Part shown: positions 26,802 through 34,984 of the stretch, piece after piece
How positions within the stretch are numbered: position 1 is the first letter of the stretch
Layout: each line of letters begins with the position of its first letter
DNA from: Parachlamydiales bacterium
Lineage (GTDB): Bacteria > Chlamydiota > Chlamydiia > Chlamydiales > SM23-39
NCBI GenBank assembly: GCA_015661075.1
Contig: JACVQJ010000013.1
Location: 1-64,000 of the forward strand
Reading direction: 5' to 3'
DNA: 64,000 nucleotides
Notes under the pieces: generated by a model
What the model saw: only the letters and a program-made list of their open reading frames with translations
The model's database searches: none
Told to the model about the DNA's origin: nothing
Translations under genes and position numbers: made by a program

Positions 26802-27554
26802 ATGGAAAGCAAGCTGTTCAAATCCGACTTATATGGCGATCTCGCCCAAGGGTGGTATTGCAAATCAGATCATCCGATCGACTTTTTGCGTGCCGAGCAC
26901 GTCCTACGCGCACCGTGGGTGATTGAAAACATTCCGCCCGCGCGAAAAATTCTCGATGTTGGTTGCGGAGCCGGAATGCTGGCCAATGCCATGGCGAAAG
27001 CCGGCCACAGAGTAACGGGAATCGATATCTCCGAGACCGGTTTGAATGTGGCGAGAACCCATGACGACACCAGGTCGGTTCGCTATCTTCATGCGAATGC
27101 CTATTCCCTCCCCTTTCAAAGCGGCGATTTCGACGTCGTCTGCATCATGGACGTGTTAGAACATGTCGAAGAGCCTCATCTCGTGATTGGAGAAGCGGCC
27201 CGTGCCTTGAAAGCGAATGGACTCATGTTCTTTCACACGATCAATCGCACCATGGCAAGCTATCTATTGATGATCCGCGGCATTGAATGGTGTTTGAGTA
27301 ATTCGGCCCGCAACAAGCATTCGTATATCCACTTCATCAAACCCGACGAGCTGCAGGAGATGTTCAAGATCCATAAACTCAGCATGCAGCAAATAAAGGG
27401 AATGCGGCCGCTTCTTTCAAAGGCGTTTTGGAAAATGCTGGTCGTAAAACAGGTCCCTTCGGATTTTGCATTCTGCTTTTGCAAATCGTTGAGCGCAGGC
27501 TATTGCGGCATCGCGCGCAAACTTATACCTGGTATGCCTGCTCCTGCTTTTTGA
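26802..27554 (+). CDS. SAM-dependent methyltransferase, UbiG-like
   Basis: A 250-residue class I methyltransferase. The SAM-binding site is LDVGCGAGML (about residue 46), followed by GIDISETGL and the acidic post-motif MDVLEHVEEP. The N-terminal WYCKSDHP and the C-terminal YIHFIKPDEL fit the UbiG family, which makes the two O-methylations of ubiquinone. No other quinone gene is nearby, so the substrate is inferred from similarity only. GGAAG stands a few bases upstream of the ATG. Its end overlaps the convergent transporter gene by 32 bases. Confidence 0.78.
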   Translation: MESKLFKSDLYGDLAQGWYCKSDHPIDFLRAEHVLRAPWVIENIPPARKILDVGCGAGMLANAMAKAGHRVTGIDISETGLNVARTHDDTRSVRYLHANAYSLPFQSGDFDVVCIMDVLEHVEEPHLVIGEAARALKANGLMFFHTINRTMASYLLMIRGIEWCLSNSARNKHSYIHFIKPDELQEMFKIHKLSMQQIKGMRPLLSKAFWKMLVVKQVPSDFAFCFCKSLSAGYCGIARKLIPGMPAPAF

Positions 27555-28770
27555 ATATCAGCGTCACGACGCCAATCCAGGCGATGAAAATACCCATCAG
27601 CACTGCGTTGGTCAATGTTGCCACTTGCGAGCCGACAAAAAATTGCAAACCGAGCAGCAAAAAGGATGCGAGCGCTTTGGACGTTCGATAGGCAAACACG
27701 TCGATGACGGCCTTGGCGCGAAATTTTTCATCCAGTTTCAGCGGCAAAAACAGCATTTCCCGAATGATTCCGAATAGCGAATAGTCCAGAGACTTTGTCA
27801 ATGAATACGCAAACGTAATCATCACAAGCCCGGGCACGATCCATTGTCCGATCGTAGCTGCGCAAAGAATCAGCGGAATCAAATAATGGCTGTTTTTGAG
27901 GCCTAAAAATCGAATCATCAAAAAACTGCCGATAAATTGCAGGCCCATGCTGAATAAATTAATCGCACCGATCAGCTTGCCGTAAAAAGCTGTCCGCAAA
28001 TCCAGAGAGGGAATGGCGATTTCGATCCTGTGGCTGAATTGATAATCCAGGAGAGCGACGGTGATTTGCATGAATACCACGAGCAGCAGTATGCCCAGCA
28101 AATAGCGACTGCGGGCAATCATGGCAAAACCGGCAAAGCTCGATTCATGTTCATCGACCGATGAGACCAGTTTCCCAGCCCCACTGCGATAATAGGCCGA
28201 ACGATAGGCAAAAAATAAAACAGTGTAAATAGGAAGGGAAAAATACAATAGAGGCACCGAGCCGAAATGGGGGGCTAAAAATCCAGGGATCATGCTGCCG
28301 CACACTCCGCCGCACATGCCGACGCCATAGATCGCGCCAAATAATAATTTAGCGCGGCCGGATGAAATCGTACTATGAATCATTGACCATAGCTGCTTGA
28401 ACATCAGCAACACATAAATATCTTTCCAACAAAAATGAAAAAAAATGATCGACGGAAAATACGGAAGTAAAAAGGCCGTCATTATATTGACAGACATCAC
28501 GGCGATCGTGCAGATGGCCATCATCCGCAAGGGGCCGATTTTGGGAAGAAAGCGAGTATACAAATAAACGATCGCGAAATTGAGAGGGACCGTGGCCAGC
28601 CAAAATGCCGGATAGGAAGAGGCCTTAAAAATAGCGAGGAAGATCGATTGGCTGACGGGCCGAGTAATGCCGTATTCCCCTGACACACAAAAGGCCGTCA
28701 GCATGGCGAATAAAATAAACAACTTTTCCGATCTCGTCAGAGATGCGATTTCAGAGCGTAAAGAAAGCAT
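27523..28770 (-). CDS. Nucleotide-transporter-like (Npt1/Npt2 superfamily) membrane protein
   Basis: A 415-residue inner membrane protein with about 11-12 helices. The C-terminal stretch (REMLFLPL then KAKAVIDVF-like FRAKAVIDVFAYRTSKAL) and the segment AKLLFGAIYGVGMCGG resemble the ATP/ADP translocase superfamily that chlamydiae use to take nucleotides from the host, but it is shorter than true Npt1/Npt2 (about 500) and the charged residues needed for ATP/ADP exchange cannot be checked by eye. It may carry another solute. The start lies 3 bases after the stop of the HD hydrolase gene, so the two are in one operon. Confidence 0.6.
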   Translation of the reverse strand: MLSLRSEIASLTRSEKLFILFAMLTAFCVSGEYGITRPVSQSIFLAIFKASSYPAFWLATVPLNFAIVYLYTRFLPKIGPLRMMAICTIAVMSVNIMTAFLLPYFPSIIFFHFCWKDIYVLLMFKQLWSMIHSTISSGRAKLLFGAIYGVGMCGGVCGSMIPGFLAPHFGSVPLLYFSLPIYTVLFFAYRSAYYRSGAGKLVSSVDEHESSFAGFAMIARSRYLLGILLLVVFMQITVALLDYQFSHRIEIAIPSLDLRTAFYGKLIGAINLFSMGLQFIGSFLMIRFLGLKNSHYLIPLILCAATIGQWIVPGLVMITFAYSLTKSLDYSLFGIIREMLFLPLKLDEKFRAKAVIDVFAYRTSKALASFLLLGLQFFVGSQVATLTNAVLMGIFIAWIGVVTLIFKKQEQAYQV

Positions 28771-28773
28771 TGA

Positions 28774-30084
28774 TTAACCGTTCCATGATTCGAGAAAATT
28801 GATCAAAGCCAGGTCGTATTTGGGAGATACATAGGCCCAGTTTGTTTTCGCTTCGGGAACTTTTAACAAAAGATCCGAACAGTCGCGAGCATTTTGGATG
28901 ATGACATGGCGCTTCGATACGGGAAAATTAAGTTTTTCGCCCATCGGCCTGTCTTTTTGAAATTCGACAACGATATCGCGGTCGTCAATTCCATTTTTTT
29001 TCTTAAAATCAGCGATATCTTTTTCCTGCATCGATTCAGGAAGATCGATCGCGCGGAATCGGTGCTGGCGATAGAAAACGCATTTTGCGTCTTCATGGCC
29101 TTTAATTTTGGGATCGCGGGCCGCGCGGTTCAACGAGCAGATAATTTCCGGATCGCTTTGGTTTAGAAAGTCATCGACAGATTTGATCGCGCTCATTGGA
29201 AAGTTTTCGGCCATATAGCGGCGCAAATGAAAATTATAGGCCTTGACGGACGAGTAATGATAGACCCGGCGATGCATGAAGTGGCGGGCCAACAGCAGAG
29301 CTTCACAAGATTCGAGTCCGTTTTCATCGATCCCGAGTTGCATCTCGTCTGCGCCGCGATCGGGGCTAGGCAATATTCGCAGTGTTTCGATCAATTGATG
29401 GTAGTCGAATAGCCCATAGGCTACGCCGGTGCTCTTGGCGTCGCGCAACAGATAGTCGATCCGGTCCGCTCCAAAAAAGTCTCCCGTGATCATTTGGGAA
29501 ACAATGCGCTCCCACGGAGAAAATGGCGATGATTGTAGAGTTTTCCATTTTGTTTCGCCGATGGCAATTTTTTTAATATCTTCGACGATATCGCGCTCAA
29601 TCAGGTCTTCGAGGTAAGCCGGCGCCGTGCGGAGTTTATCCCATACGCTTTGAAGATGCGGGCTGTCGATGATTTTGAGGGTCCAGCTTTCATGGCCTTG
29701 CGATCCGAGAAGCTCGGTTTCGGCGACATGGGAAAAGGGAAGGTGTCCCAAATCATGGCATAGGGCGGCCATTCGCAAGACTCTGCGCCAATAGAGATAA
29801 TCCGACGAGCCCTTGCGGGGCACAAAGTGAAATACATCGGGCCGGACTGATTTGCAAATCTTCTCAAACATTTGCGTGACCAGCGCCATGACGCCGAGAG
29901 AGTGTTCGAAACGCGTATGGTTGGCGCCGGGATAGACAAGATAGGAAATCCCCAGCTGATGAATATAATGCAATCGCTGAAACGGCAGGGAATCGATCAG
30001 TTCTTTTTCGAATTCATCAAACGGGATGAATCCGTGAACCGAATCGAAAATTTTTTTATCAGAGTGCAAAAAATCCTTAACCAT
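28774..30084 (-). CDS. HD-domain phosphohydrolase, dNTPase/SAMHD1-like
   Basis: A 436-residue metal-dependent hydrolase. The metal ligands of the HD fold are visible: His in HTRFEHSLGVM, the HD pair in ALCHDLGHLPFSH, and a later Asp in DFFGADRIDYLLRDA. The family includes dGTP triphosphohydrolases, SAMHD1 and relatives that control dNTP pools. AGGGTCC lies just before the ATG. It is the first gene of a pair with the nucleotide-transporter-like gene; together with GMP reductase upstream this makes a small purine-related cluster, although the substrate is not proved. Confidence 0.85.
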   Translation of the reverse strand: MVKDFLHSDKKIFDSVHGFIPFDEFEKELIDSLPFQRLHYIHQLGISYLVYPGANHTRFEHSLGVMALVTQMFEKICKSVRPDVFHFVPRKGSSDYLYWRRVLRMAALCHDLGHLPFSHVAETELLGSQGHESWTLKIIDSPHLQSVWDKLRTAPAYLEDLIERDIVEDIKKIAIGETKWKTLQSSPFSPWERIVSQMITGDFFGADRIDYLLRDAKSTGVAYGLFDYHQLIETLRILPSPDRGADEMQLGIDENGLESCEALLLARHFMHRRVYHYSSVKAYNFHLRRYMAENFPMSAIKSVDDFLNQSDPEIICSLNRAARDPKIKGHEDAKCVFYRQHRFRAIDLPESMQEKDIADFKKKNGIDDRDIVVEFQKDRPMGEKLNFPVSKRHVIIQNARDCSDLLLKVPEAKTNWAYVSPKYDLALINFLESWNG

Positions 30085-30123
30085 AGGACCCTAAATTATA
30101 TCTTAATACCAACTTAAATACAA

Positions 30124-31134
30124 TCAATCCGGCCGGGGTTTGCTTTCAAAAATATAGGAATTGGTTACCTTGACAAACTCGGCTTTTCTCTGCAATTCCT
30201 TGATATTACGCGCTCCGCCGTAGGTCATTCCGCTGCGGATACCGCCCAGGAATTTGGCCAGCATCTCCTCAAAAGATCCTGTGACAGGACCCCAAAAATC
30301 GATTCCCTCGGCAACGGTCTTGGCTTTCAGCCCCCCGTAAAATTCATTTTGAAAATCTTCGCTGGCCTGACCGCGGAACTTGGCTTCCAAACCGCTGGGA
30401 GATTTGTCTGACTTTCTCTTTTGCGCCGCGCTCTCTTTAGTCATGGCAAACAGCTTGCCGATCATGACCGAGCTGGCGCCGGCAGCTAGCGCCAAAACAA
30501 TATCGCGGCTCGTCCGGATGCCCCCGTCGGCAATTAACGGGACGCGCAGTTTTTCTGCGATACGAGCACAATCGGACACAGCGCTGAATTGGGGCACGCC
30601 AAATCCTGTGACCATCCGCGTCGTGCAGGCAGCTCCAGGCCCAACACCGACTTTGACCGCATCGGCGCCGGCATTGACGAGATCGTGATAGGCCATGGCC
30701 GTGCAGACGTTGCCGGCGATGACTTCCTTGTCGGGATGGCTCTTCTTCAGTTCCTGAATGTGGCGAAACATTCTGTCCGAATGGCCATGAGCCACATCGA
30801 TACACACGCCAAGGGCCCCGAGATCCAGCAGTTTGCGCGTTTCATCGAGCTTTTGTATGCCGCATGAAATAAAAGTCTTATCCTTGTAGCGCTGAACCCA
30901 TTTCATCTGTTCTTCAAAGGGAGTGAACCGGTGAAAAACGGGAATCGATCCTTGTGCGATCAGAATATCGGCCATTTCATAGCTCATGACAGTGTCCATG
31001 TTGGCCGCAAGAATCGGGATGGAGATTTTAAGCTTTTTCGTGAGCCATGTCTCTAAGGACGGCTCTGTACGGGAAGGAATATTGTTGAATTGGGGCACCA
31101 GAGCTACGTCATCATACGTCAACGCTTCGCGCAT
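30124..31134 (-). CDS. guaC: GMP reductase (IMP dehydrogenase/GMP reductase family)
   Basis: The enzyme converts GMP to IMP with NADPH, in purine recycling. I start it at the ATG at 31134 ([15 protein letters not shown]), which has AGGTG 7 bases upstream; a start at 31155 adds 7 residues. Catalytic Cys is in [10 protein letters not shown] (about residue 170). There are no CBS domains, the length (336) is that of GMP reductases, and the N-terminal AANMDTV stretch is GMP-reductase-like. The segment GFGVPQ is closer to IMP dehydrogenase, so a CBS-less IMP dehydrogenase is the alternative. Confidence 0.8.
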   Translation of the reverse strand: MREALTYDDVALVPQFNNIPSRTEPSLETWLTKKLKISIPILAANMDTVMSYEMADILIAQGSIPVFHRFTPFEEQMKWVQRYKDKTFISCGIQKLDETRKLLDLGALGVCIDVAHGHSDRMFRHIQELKKSHPDKEVIAGNVCTAMAYHDLVNAGADAVKVGVGPGAACTTRMVTGFGVPQFSAVSDCARIAEKLRVPLIADGGIRTSRDIVLALAAGASSVMIGKLFAMTKESAAQKRKSDKSPSGLEAKFRGQASEDFQNEFYGGLKAKTVAEGIDFWGPVTGSFEEMLAKFLGGIRSGMTYGGARNIKELQRKAEFVKVTNSYIFESKPRPD

Positions 31135-31222
31135 ACAATCACACCTATTAGACATCCCGAGTCTAATTCAGGGGCAAATTCCACAAAAGGGCCTTTTTCA
31201 TTTATTTTTCCATCCATCATGC

Positions 31223-31228
31223 TATAAT
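31223..31228 (+). promoter_or_regulatory. -10 box upstream of the glycosyltransferase gene
   Basis: TATAAT at 31223-31228, with a preceding GC, stands 25 bases before the GTG start at 31254. No good -35 box is seen at the usual distance. Confidence 0.35.
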
Positions 31229-31253
31229 CGGGATCGCTTGATGTGGAAACTCT

Positions 31254-31997
31254 GTGATCAGCGCATGTATCCTTGCGAAAAACTCCCAGCGATCGATCGC
31301 TGCAACCCTCGCATCTTTGAGCCGATTGAATGAGGTGATTTTACTCGACACCGGATCGACGGATCAAACATTGGCGATTGCCCGCACATTCCCCAACGTC
31401 GTCGTTCATCAGGTCGTCTTTTCCCGTTTTGGCCTATTGCGCAATCAAGCAGCCCTTATGGCAAAGAATAACTGGATACTCGCCATCGATTCAGATGAGG
31501 TTTTATCGACGCCCTTGCAAAATGAGATTCTTTCTTTGGCGTTGGATCAAAACGCTGTTTATGAGATCAATTTTCATAATTACTACAACGGCAAGAGAAT
31601 CGTGGGCTGCGGCTGGCATCCCGAAAAACATATTCGTCTCTACAATCGCAGATCGAACCGGTTTTCCGACTCCCTGATTCATGAAGGAGTATTGATCAAC
31701 GGTTTGCAAGTCAAACGACTGACACATTCTATTCTCCACACGCCCTACGGATCGATTTCTGATTTTCTTTTGAAGATGCAGCTCTATTCCGATCTGTTTG
31801 CCCAGGAAAACAGGGGCCTGCGCTCATCGTCTTTTGCCAAAGCCCTGGCGCACGCCTCGGCAGCGTTTTTCAAAAGCTACGTTCTAAAGTACGGGATTTT
31901 GATGGGGAAAGAAGGCGCCATTATCTCCTTCTACAACGCGAATATGGCATTTTATAAATATCTGAAACTTACTGAAGCAAATCAAAACATCCCATGA
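31254..31997 (+). CDS. Glycosyltransferase family 2, WaaE/KdtX-like
   Basis: A 247-residue GT-A enzyme. It begins ISACILAKNSQRSI and has the nucleotide-sugar segments LLDTGSTDQTLAIA and AIDSDEV, the DxD-type metal site. The later part (ECGW-like GCGWHPEKHIRLYNR and LIHEGV) is typical of lipopolysaccharide core glucosyltransferases of the WaaE/KdtX group. The GTG start has no strong ribosome site. The stop overlaps the next start (ATGATG with TGA inside), coupling it to a deacetylase. Surface glycan modification is the likely role. Confidence 0.82.
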   Translation: MISACILAKNSQRSIAATLASLSRLNEVILLDTGSTDQTLAIARTFPNVVVHQVVFSRFGLLRNQAALMAKNNWILAIDSDEVLSTPLQNEILSLALDQNAVYEINFHNYYNGKRIVGCGWHPEKHIRLYNRRSNRFSDSLIHEGVLINGLQVKRLTHSILHTPYGSISDFLLKMQLYSDLFAQENRGLRSSSFAKALAHASAAFFKSYVLKYGILMGKEGAIISFYNANMAFYKYLKLTEANQNIP

Positions 31998-32734
31998 TGC
32001 TGGCTCTTTTGTACCATCGCGTCGGCGACGGAAAATATGCAAATCCCTGGCCGATGATGGATCGCCATCTGGGCTATATCGCTAAGCGTTATCGCACCGT
32101 CTGGCCGGGGGAGCCCCTGCATCTTTTCCGGCGAGAAATCTGCCTGACATTCGACGATGCGACATTCGACTTTTATTACTATATTTTCCCTCTATTGAAG
32201 AAATACCAACTTCGCGCTCTGTTGGCGGTCCCTGTCCGGTATATTCAAGAATCCAGCGATCTCGCCCCTTCCATCCGGCTCTCCATCCCCTACTCCTCGG
32301 CCATGAAGGGCGATATCTATCGAACTCACGCGCCGTTTTGCACATGGCAGGAACTGCGCGAAATGGCCCACAGCGGCCTCGTTCAGATCGCGTCTCACTC
32401 CTATCACCATCAAAACTTGCTCACACCCGGCCTCGATCTCGAACTCGACATCGCCCAATCCAAAAAGATCCTGGAAGAAAAACTGGGCGTCGAAGTTCGG
32501 ACGTTCGTCTATCCTTTGGGCAAATTCAATCCGGCGATTCACCGCCAGGTCAAGCGCCATTATGATTATGCCATGCGGATCGGAACGGCATGGAACATGA
32601 GCTGGCAGAATATATCAGGAATGGTTTACCGCGTGATCAGCGACAATTTGACGTCCGTCGATCAACAGTTCTGTCTGAAGAGGAAGCTGACCTATTTGTG
32701 GTTTTATCTGATCAATACGCTACGGCGAAGATAG
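31994..32734 (+). CDS. Polysaccharide deacetylase family protein
   Basis: A 246-residue NodB-type enzyme that would remove acetyl or similar groups from sugars. The metal-binding motifs are present: LTFDDATFDFYYY (motif 1, with DD) and the histidine pair in SHSYHHQN (motif 2); VRTFVYPLGKFN fits motif 3. There is no signal peptide, so it acts in the cytosol or at the inner membrane face, probably on the same glycan as the coupled glycosyltransferase. The usual Gly after TFDD is Ala here, which is tolerated in the family. Confidence 0.82.
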   Translation: MMLALLYHRVGDGKYANPWPMMDRHLGYIAKRYRTVWPGEPLHLFRREICLTFDDATFDFYYYIFPLLKKYQLRALLAVPVRYIQESSDLAPSIRLSIPYSSAMKGDIYRTHAPFCTWQELREMAHSGLVQIASHSYHHQNLLTPGLDLELDIAQSKKILEEKLGVEVRTFVYPLGKFNPAIHRQVKRHYDYAMRIGTAWNMSWQNISGMVYRVISDNLTSVDQQFCLKRKLTYLWFYLINTLRRR

Positions 32735-32743
32735 AAGACTATT

Positions 32744-32851
32744 GAGCCAGTTGCAAAACTCTTCGACGCTAAAAATTGCCCTTTTTGGGCATTTTGCGAG
32801 ATGCCCCAAAATCATCGATTTTCCGCAGTCGTGGAGTTTTGCAATTGGCTC
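32744..32851. mobile_element. Small MITE-like element with 18-bp inverted ends
   Basis: The ends GAGCCAGTTGCAAAACTC (32744-32761) and its complement at 32834-32851 differ at one base. TATT stands on both outer sides (32740-32743 and 32852-32855), a possible 4-bp target duplication. An inner hairpin (TGCCC...GGGCA) lies near 32776-32792. It separates two convergent genes and may act as a transcription stop; its right end touches the stop codon of the nuclease gene. Confidence 0.65.
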
Positions 32852-33582
32852 TATTCTCTAAATCCCGGGAAGATCACTCCAGATAGTCGCTCAACCTGTT
32901 TCAGTGTGGTTCGAAACTGCTCCAACGTGCTTTCCTTGGGAATCTTTGCGTTGGGCAGAATATACGCTATCACGTCGACCCCTTTTATTTTTTCAATAAA
33001 TACAACTTTGCAGAAATGAGTCGGCACCGCTACCTGATCCGGACCGATCGTCTGATAGCGGACATATCCTTCCTGAGGAAGATAGAGCGGAATCGTAATC
33101 ACATGTAATACGCTGTATTCCAAAGCCAGATCGCGCAAGTGCTCTTCCAATTTACGCCAAAACCCGCGGTTCATCTCAGGCACCTGCGGACTTATATTGC
33201 TCAAAATGAACGTCTCACTGGCCGCAGTTGGGTGGCTCCGGCAATCGCCAAACGGACAAAGATGTCCGAAATCAAAACCCGATCCCTGATAGTCTTTCGG
33301 TGACGATTGAATGCACTCCGGAACCAACTCATCGACCTTGTATTTCAATTTGCTGCGATCGGCATTTTTGATTTCAAATGAATCGCGCGTCAGCCGCTCA
33401 TAGACCCAACCGGCATTGCGTGTGCGGCCGTCATAAGAGAGTACATATCCTTCGCGCTCAATAATAAAGCAGCTTCGTGGAAAATACGGACTCGATCGCA
33501 TCGATGTTTGTTGAGTGTTATCGGCCGAGCAAAGCGCCAGCCAAAGAAAAACAATTGCAACACGCGCAACGAGTATTTTCAT
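32851..33582 (-). CDS. Secreted DNA/RNA non-specific endonuclease (NUC family)
   Basis: A 243-residue protein with a signal peptide (ILVARVAIVFLWLALCSA) and a beta-beta-alpha-metal nuclease domain (residues about 45-235). The catalytic histidine is in FDFGHLCPFGDCR; the classical motif is DRGH, so Arg is replaced by Phe. The metal-binding Asn stretch SNISPQVPEMNRGFW is conserved. The enzyme should act in the periplasm or outside the cell, possibly for nucleotide scavenging. The Phe may alter activity. The TAG stop lies at the edge of the MITE-like element. Confidence 0.82.
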   Translation of the reverse strand: MKILVARVAIVFLWLALCSADNTQQTSMRSSPYFPRSCFIIEREGYVLSYDGRTRNAGWVYERLTRDSFEIKNADRSKLKYKVDELVPECIQSSPKDYQGSGFDFGHLCPFGDCRSHPTAASETFILSNISPQVPEMNRGFWRKLEEHLRDLALEYSVLHVITIPLYLPQEGYVRYQTIGPDQVAVPTHFCKVVFIEKIKGVDVIAYILPNAKIPKESTLEQFRTTLKQVERLSGVIFPGFRE

Positions 33583-33737
33583 AATTTACATCTAAATTAT
33601 ATTATTAATTATCACGCTTATAGCCTTTGTTTAATATTTAGGAATTTTTGTTTCAAGGTATTTCGATTATGAAATTTTGCGAACAACCCGCTTCCGCTTA
33701 TCTGCGAAAGCGAGGTGTTCAGAGGCGGAAATATTTT

Positions 33738-34667
33738 TTAGGAGGAAGCGGCGGAAACTCTTTGTTTTTTTGCCTCATCCCGACGTGAACAATAAAGAAT
33801 GTAGAAATTGCTGCCAACGATAATAGCCGCACCGATCAATGTGTAAGGTTCGACTGTCTTTTGCCACCAGAAAAAATCCAGAGCAACGACCCAGAAGAAT
33901 GTCGAGTAATCAATCGGAGCCAGCATAGACCCTTGAGCAAAACGCAAGGCCTGGGCAATCAGATATTGCGCCGCGGCAGTAATCACGCCAACGATGGCAA
34001 AAAGCCCCCAATGCTCCAATGGCATACTTTTCCATGGAGTTGAAATAAAAAATAATGGAAAAGTCACGAGAATCATCATGATGTTCGGATAGATGGTGAT
34101 AGCGAGGCTGTGCTCAGTCGCCGCCAGCCGCCGCATGAGAATTTTATTGAGCGCACCTAAAAAGGTCCCGACCAACACCAGAATGGCGGCCAATTCGAAA
34201 ACATTCGATCCGGGGCGCATCGCGATCAATACTCCAACCATCCCAACGCCAACGGCAATCCAGCGCTCTTTTCCGATCGTTTCTTTTAACATGACAGCGC
34301 TCAGAAAGATCATGAAGAACGAGGAGGTGTAGCTCAAGGTGTAAATAACCGTGAGAGACCCCAACGAGACAGCATACATAAAGCAATAGGTATAAATAAG
34401 ATTAACGGTGAGGCGGATCAAGTGCTGCTTGGGATGGTTCGTCGCCAAGACTCGTTTGATTCCACCTTGAAAAAAGGTAGCGATCAGAAGCGGAACAAGG
34501 CGTGTGATCGCGCGAAGAAAGGTCGTCTGCGGGACAGAATAGGTTCCCATCAGATGCTTGATGAACGCATCAGAGAGCGGATAGAGAGCAAGTCCGATCA
34601 CCATCATCATGACGCCCAGAAATGCCCGGTTATGCAACTTTCGGTCTGCTCCTGCTAGGATATTCAT
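33738..34667 (-). CDS. DMT-family transporter (two EamA domains)
   Basis: A 309-residue inner membrane protein with ten helices in two EamA halves (residues about 20-140 and 155-290). I chose the ATG at 34667, which has AAGGA upstream; the upstream TTG start is in the same ribosome-site sequence. In intracellular bacteria such proteins include S-adenosylmethionine and nucleotide-sugar transporters, which would fit a host-dependent lifestyle, but substrate cannot be told from sequence. Confidence 0.85.
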   Translation of the reverse strand: MNILAGADRKLHNRAFLGVMMMVIGLALYPLSDAFIKHLMGTYSVPQTTFLRAITRLVPLLIATFFQGGIKRVLATNHPKQHLIRLTVNLIYTYCFMYAVSLGSLTVIYTLSYTSSFFMIFLSAVMLKETIGKERWIAVGVGMVGVLIAMRPGSNVFELAAILVLVGTFLGALNKILMRRLAATEHSLAITIYPNIMMILVTFPLFFISTPWKSMPLEHWGLFAIVGVITAAAQYLIAQALRFAQGSMLAPIDYSTFFWVVALDFFWWQKTVEPYTLIGAAIIVGSNFYILYCSRRDEAKKQRVSAASS

Positions 34668-34984
34668 ATCTTTTTCCTTCAAAAAATAATCACCGCCCCG
34701 ATCTCCGCAAGATCCAGCGCGACGATTGATTAGACGGTTTTACAAAAAAATCATAGCATCTCACCCAATTTCCTAACAAAGACTAATTTTTCAGAAGCAG
34801 ATTGAATTAAATAATGCTATAAACTCCTGTTTATAAAACGAATAGTAATAAACATCAATTAAATAATTAACCTGCCCGCAACAACATGATATCAGCAGCT
34901 CTTTCTTCTCCACCAACCCTACGACTATGAAAGAATATCATTTTCCTATATGGCATAGTTAAGGCTAAAACAAATCGGTCGATC
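34668..34984. other. Gene-free stretch between divergent genes
   Basis: About 317 AT-rich bases separate the DMT transporter and copper ATPase starts. Promoters for both genes must lie here. A TGCTATAAA box near 34815 is suggestive, but I see no convincing full promoter, RNA structure or known operator such as a CueR or CopY palindrome. Confidence 0.4.
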
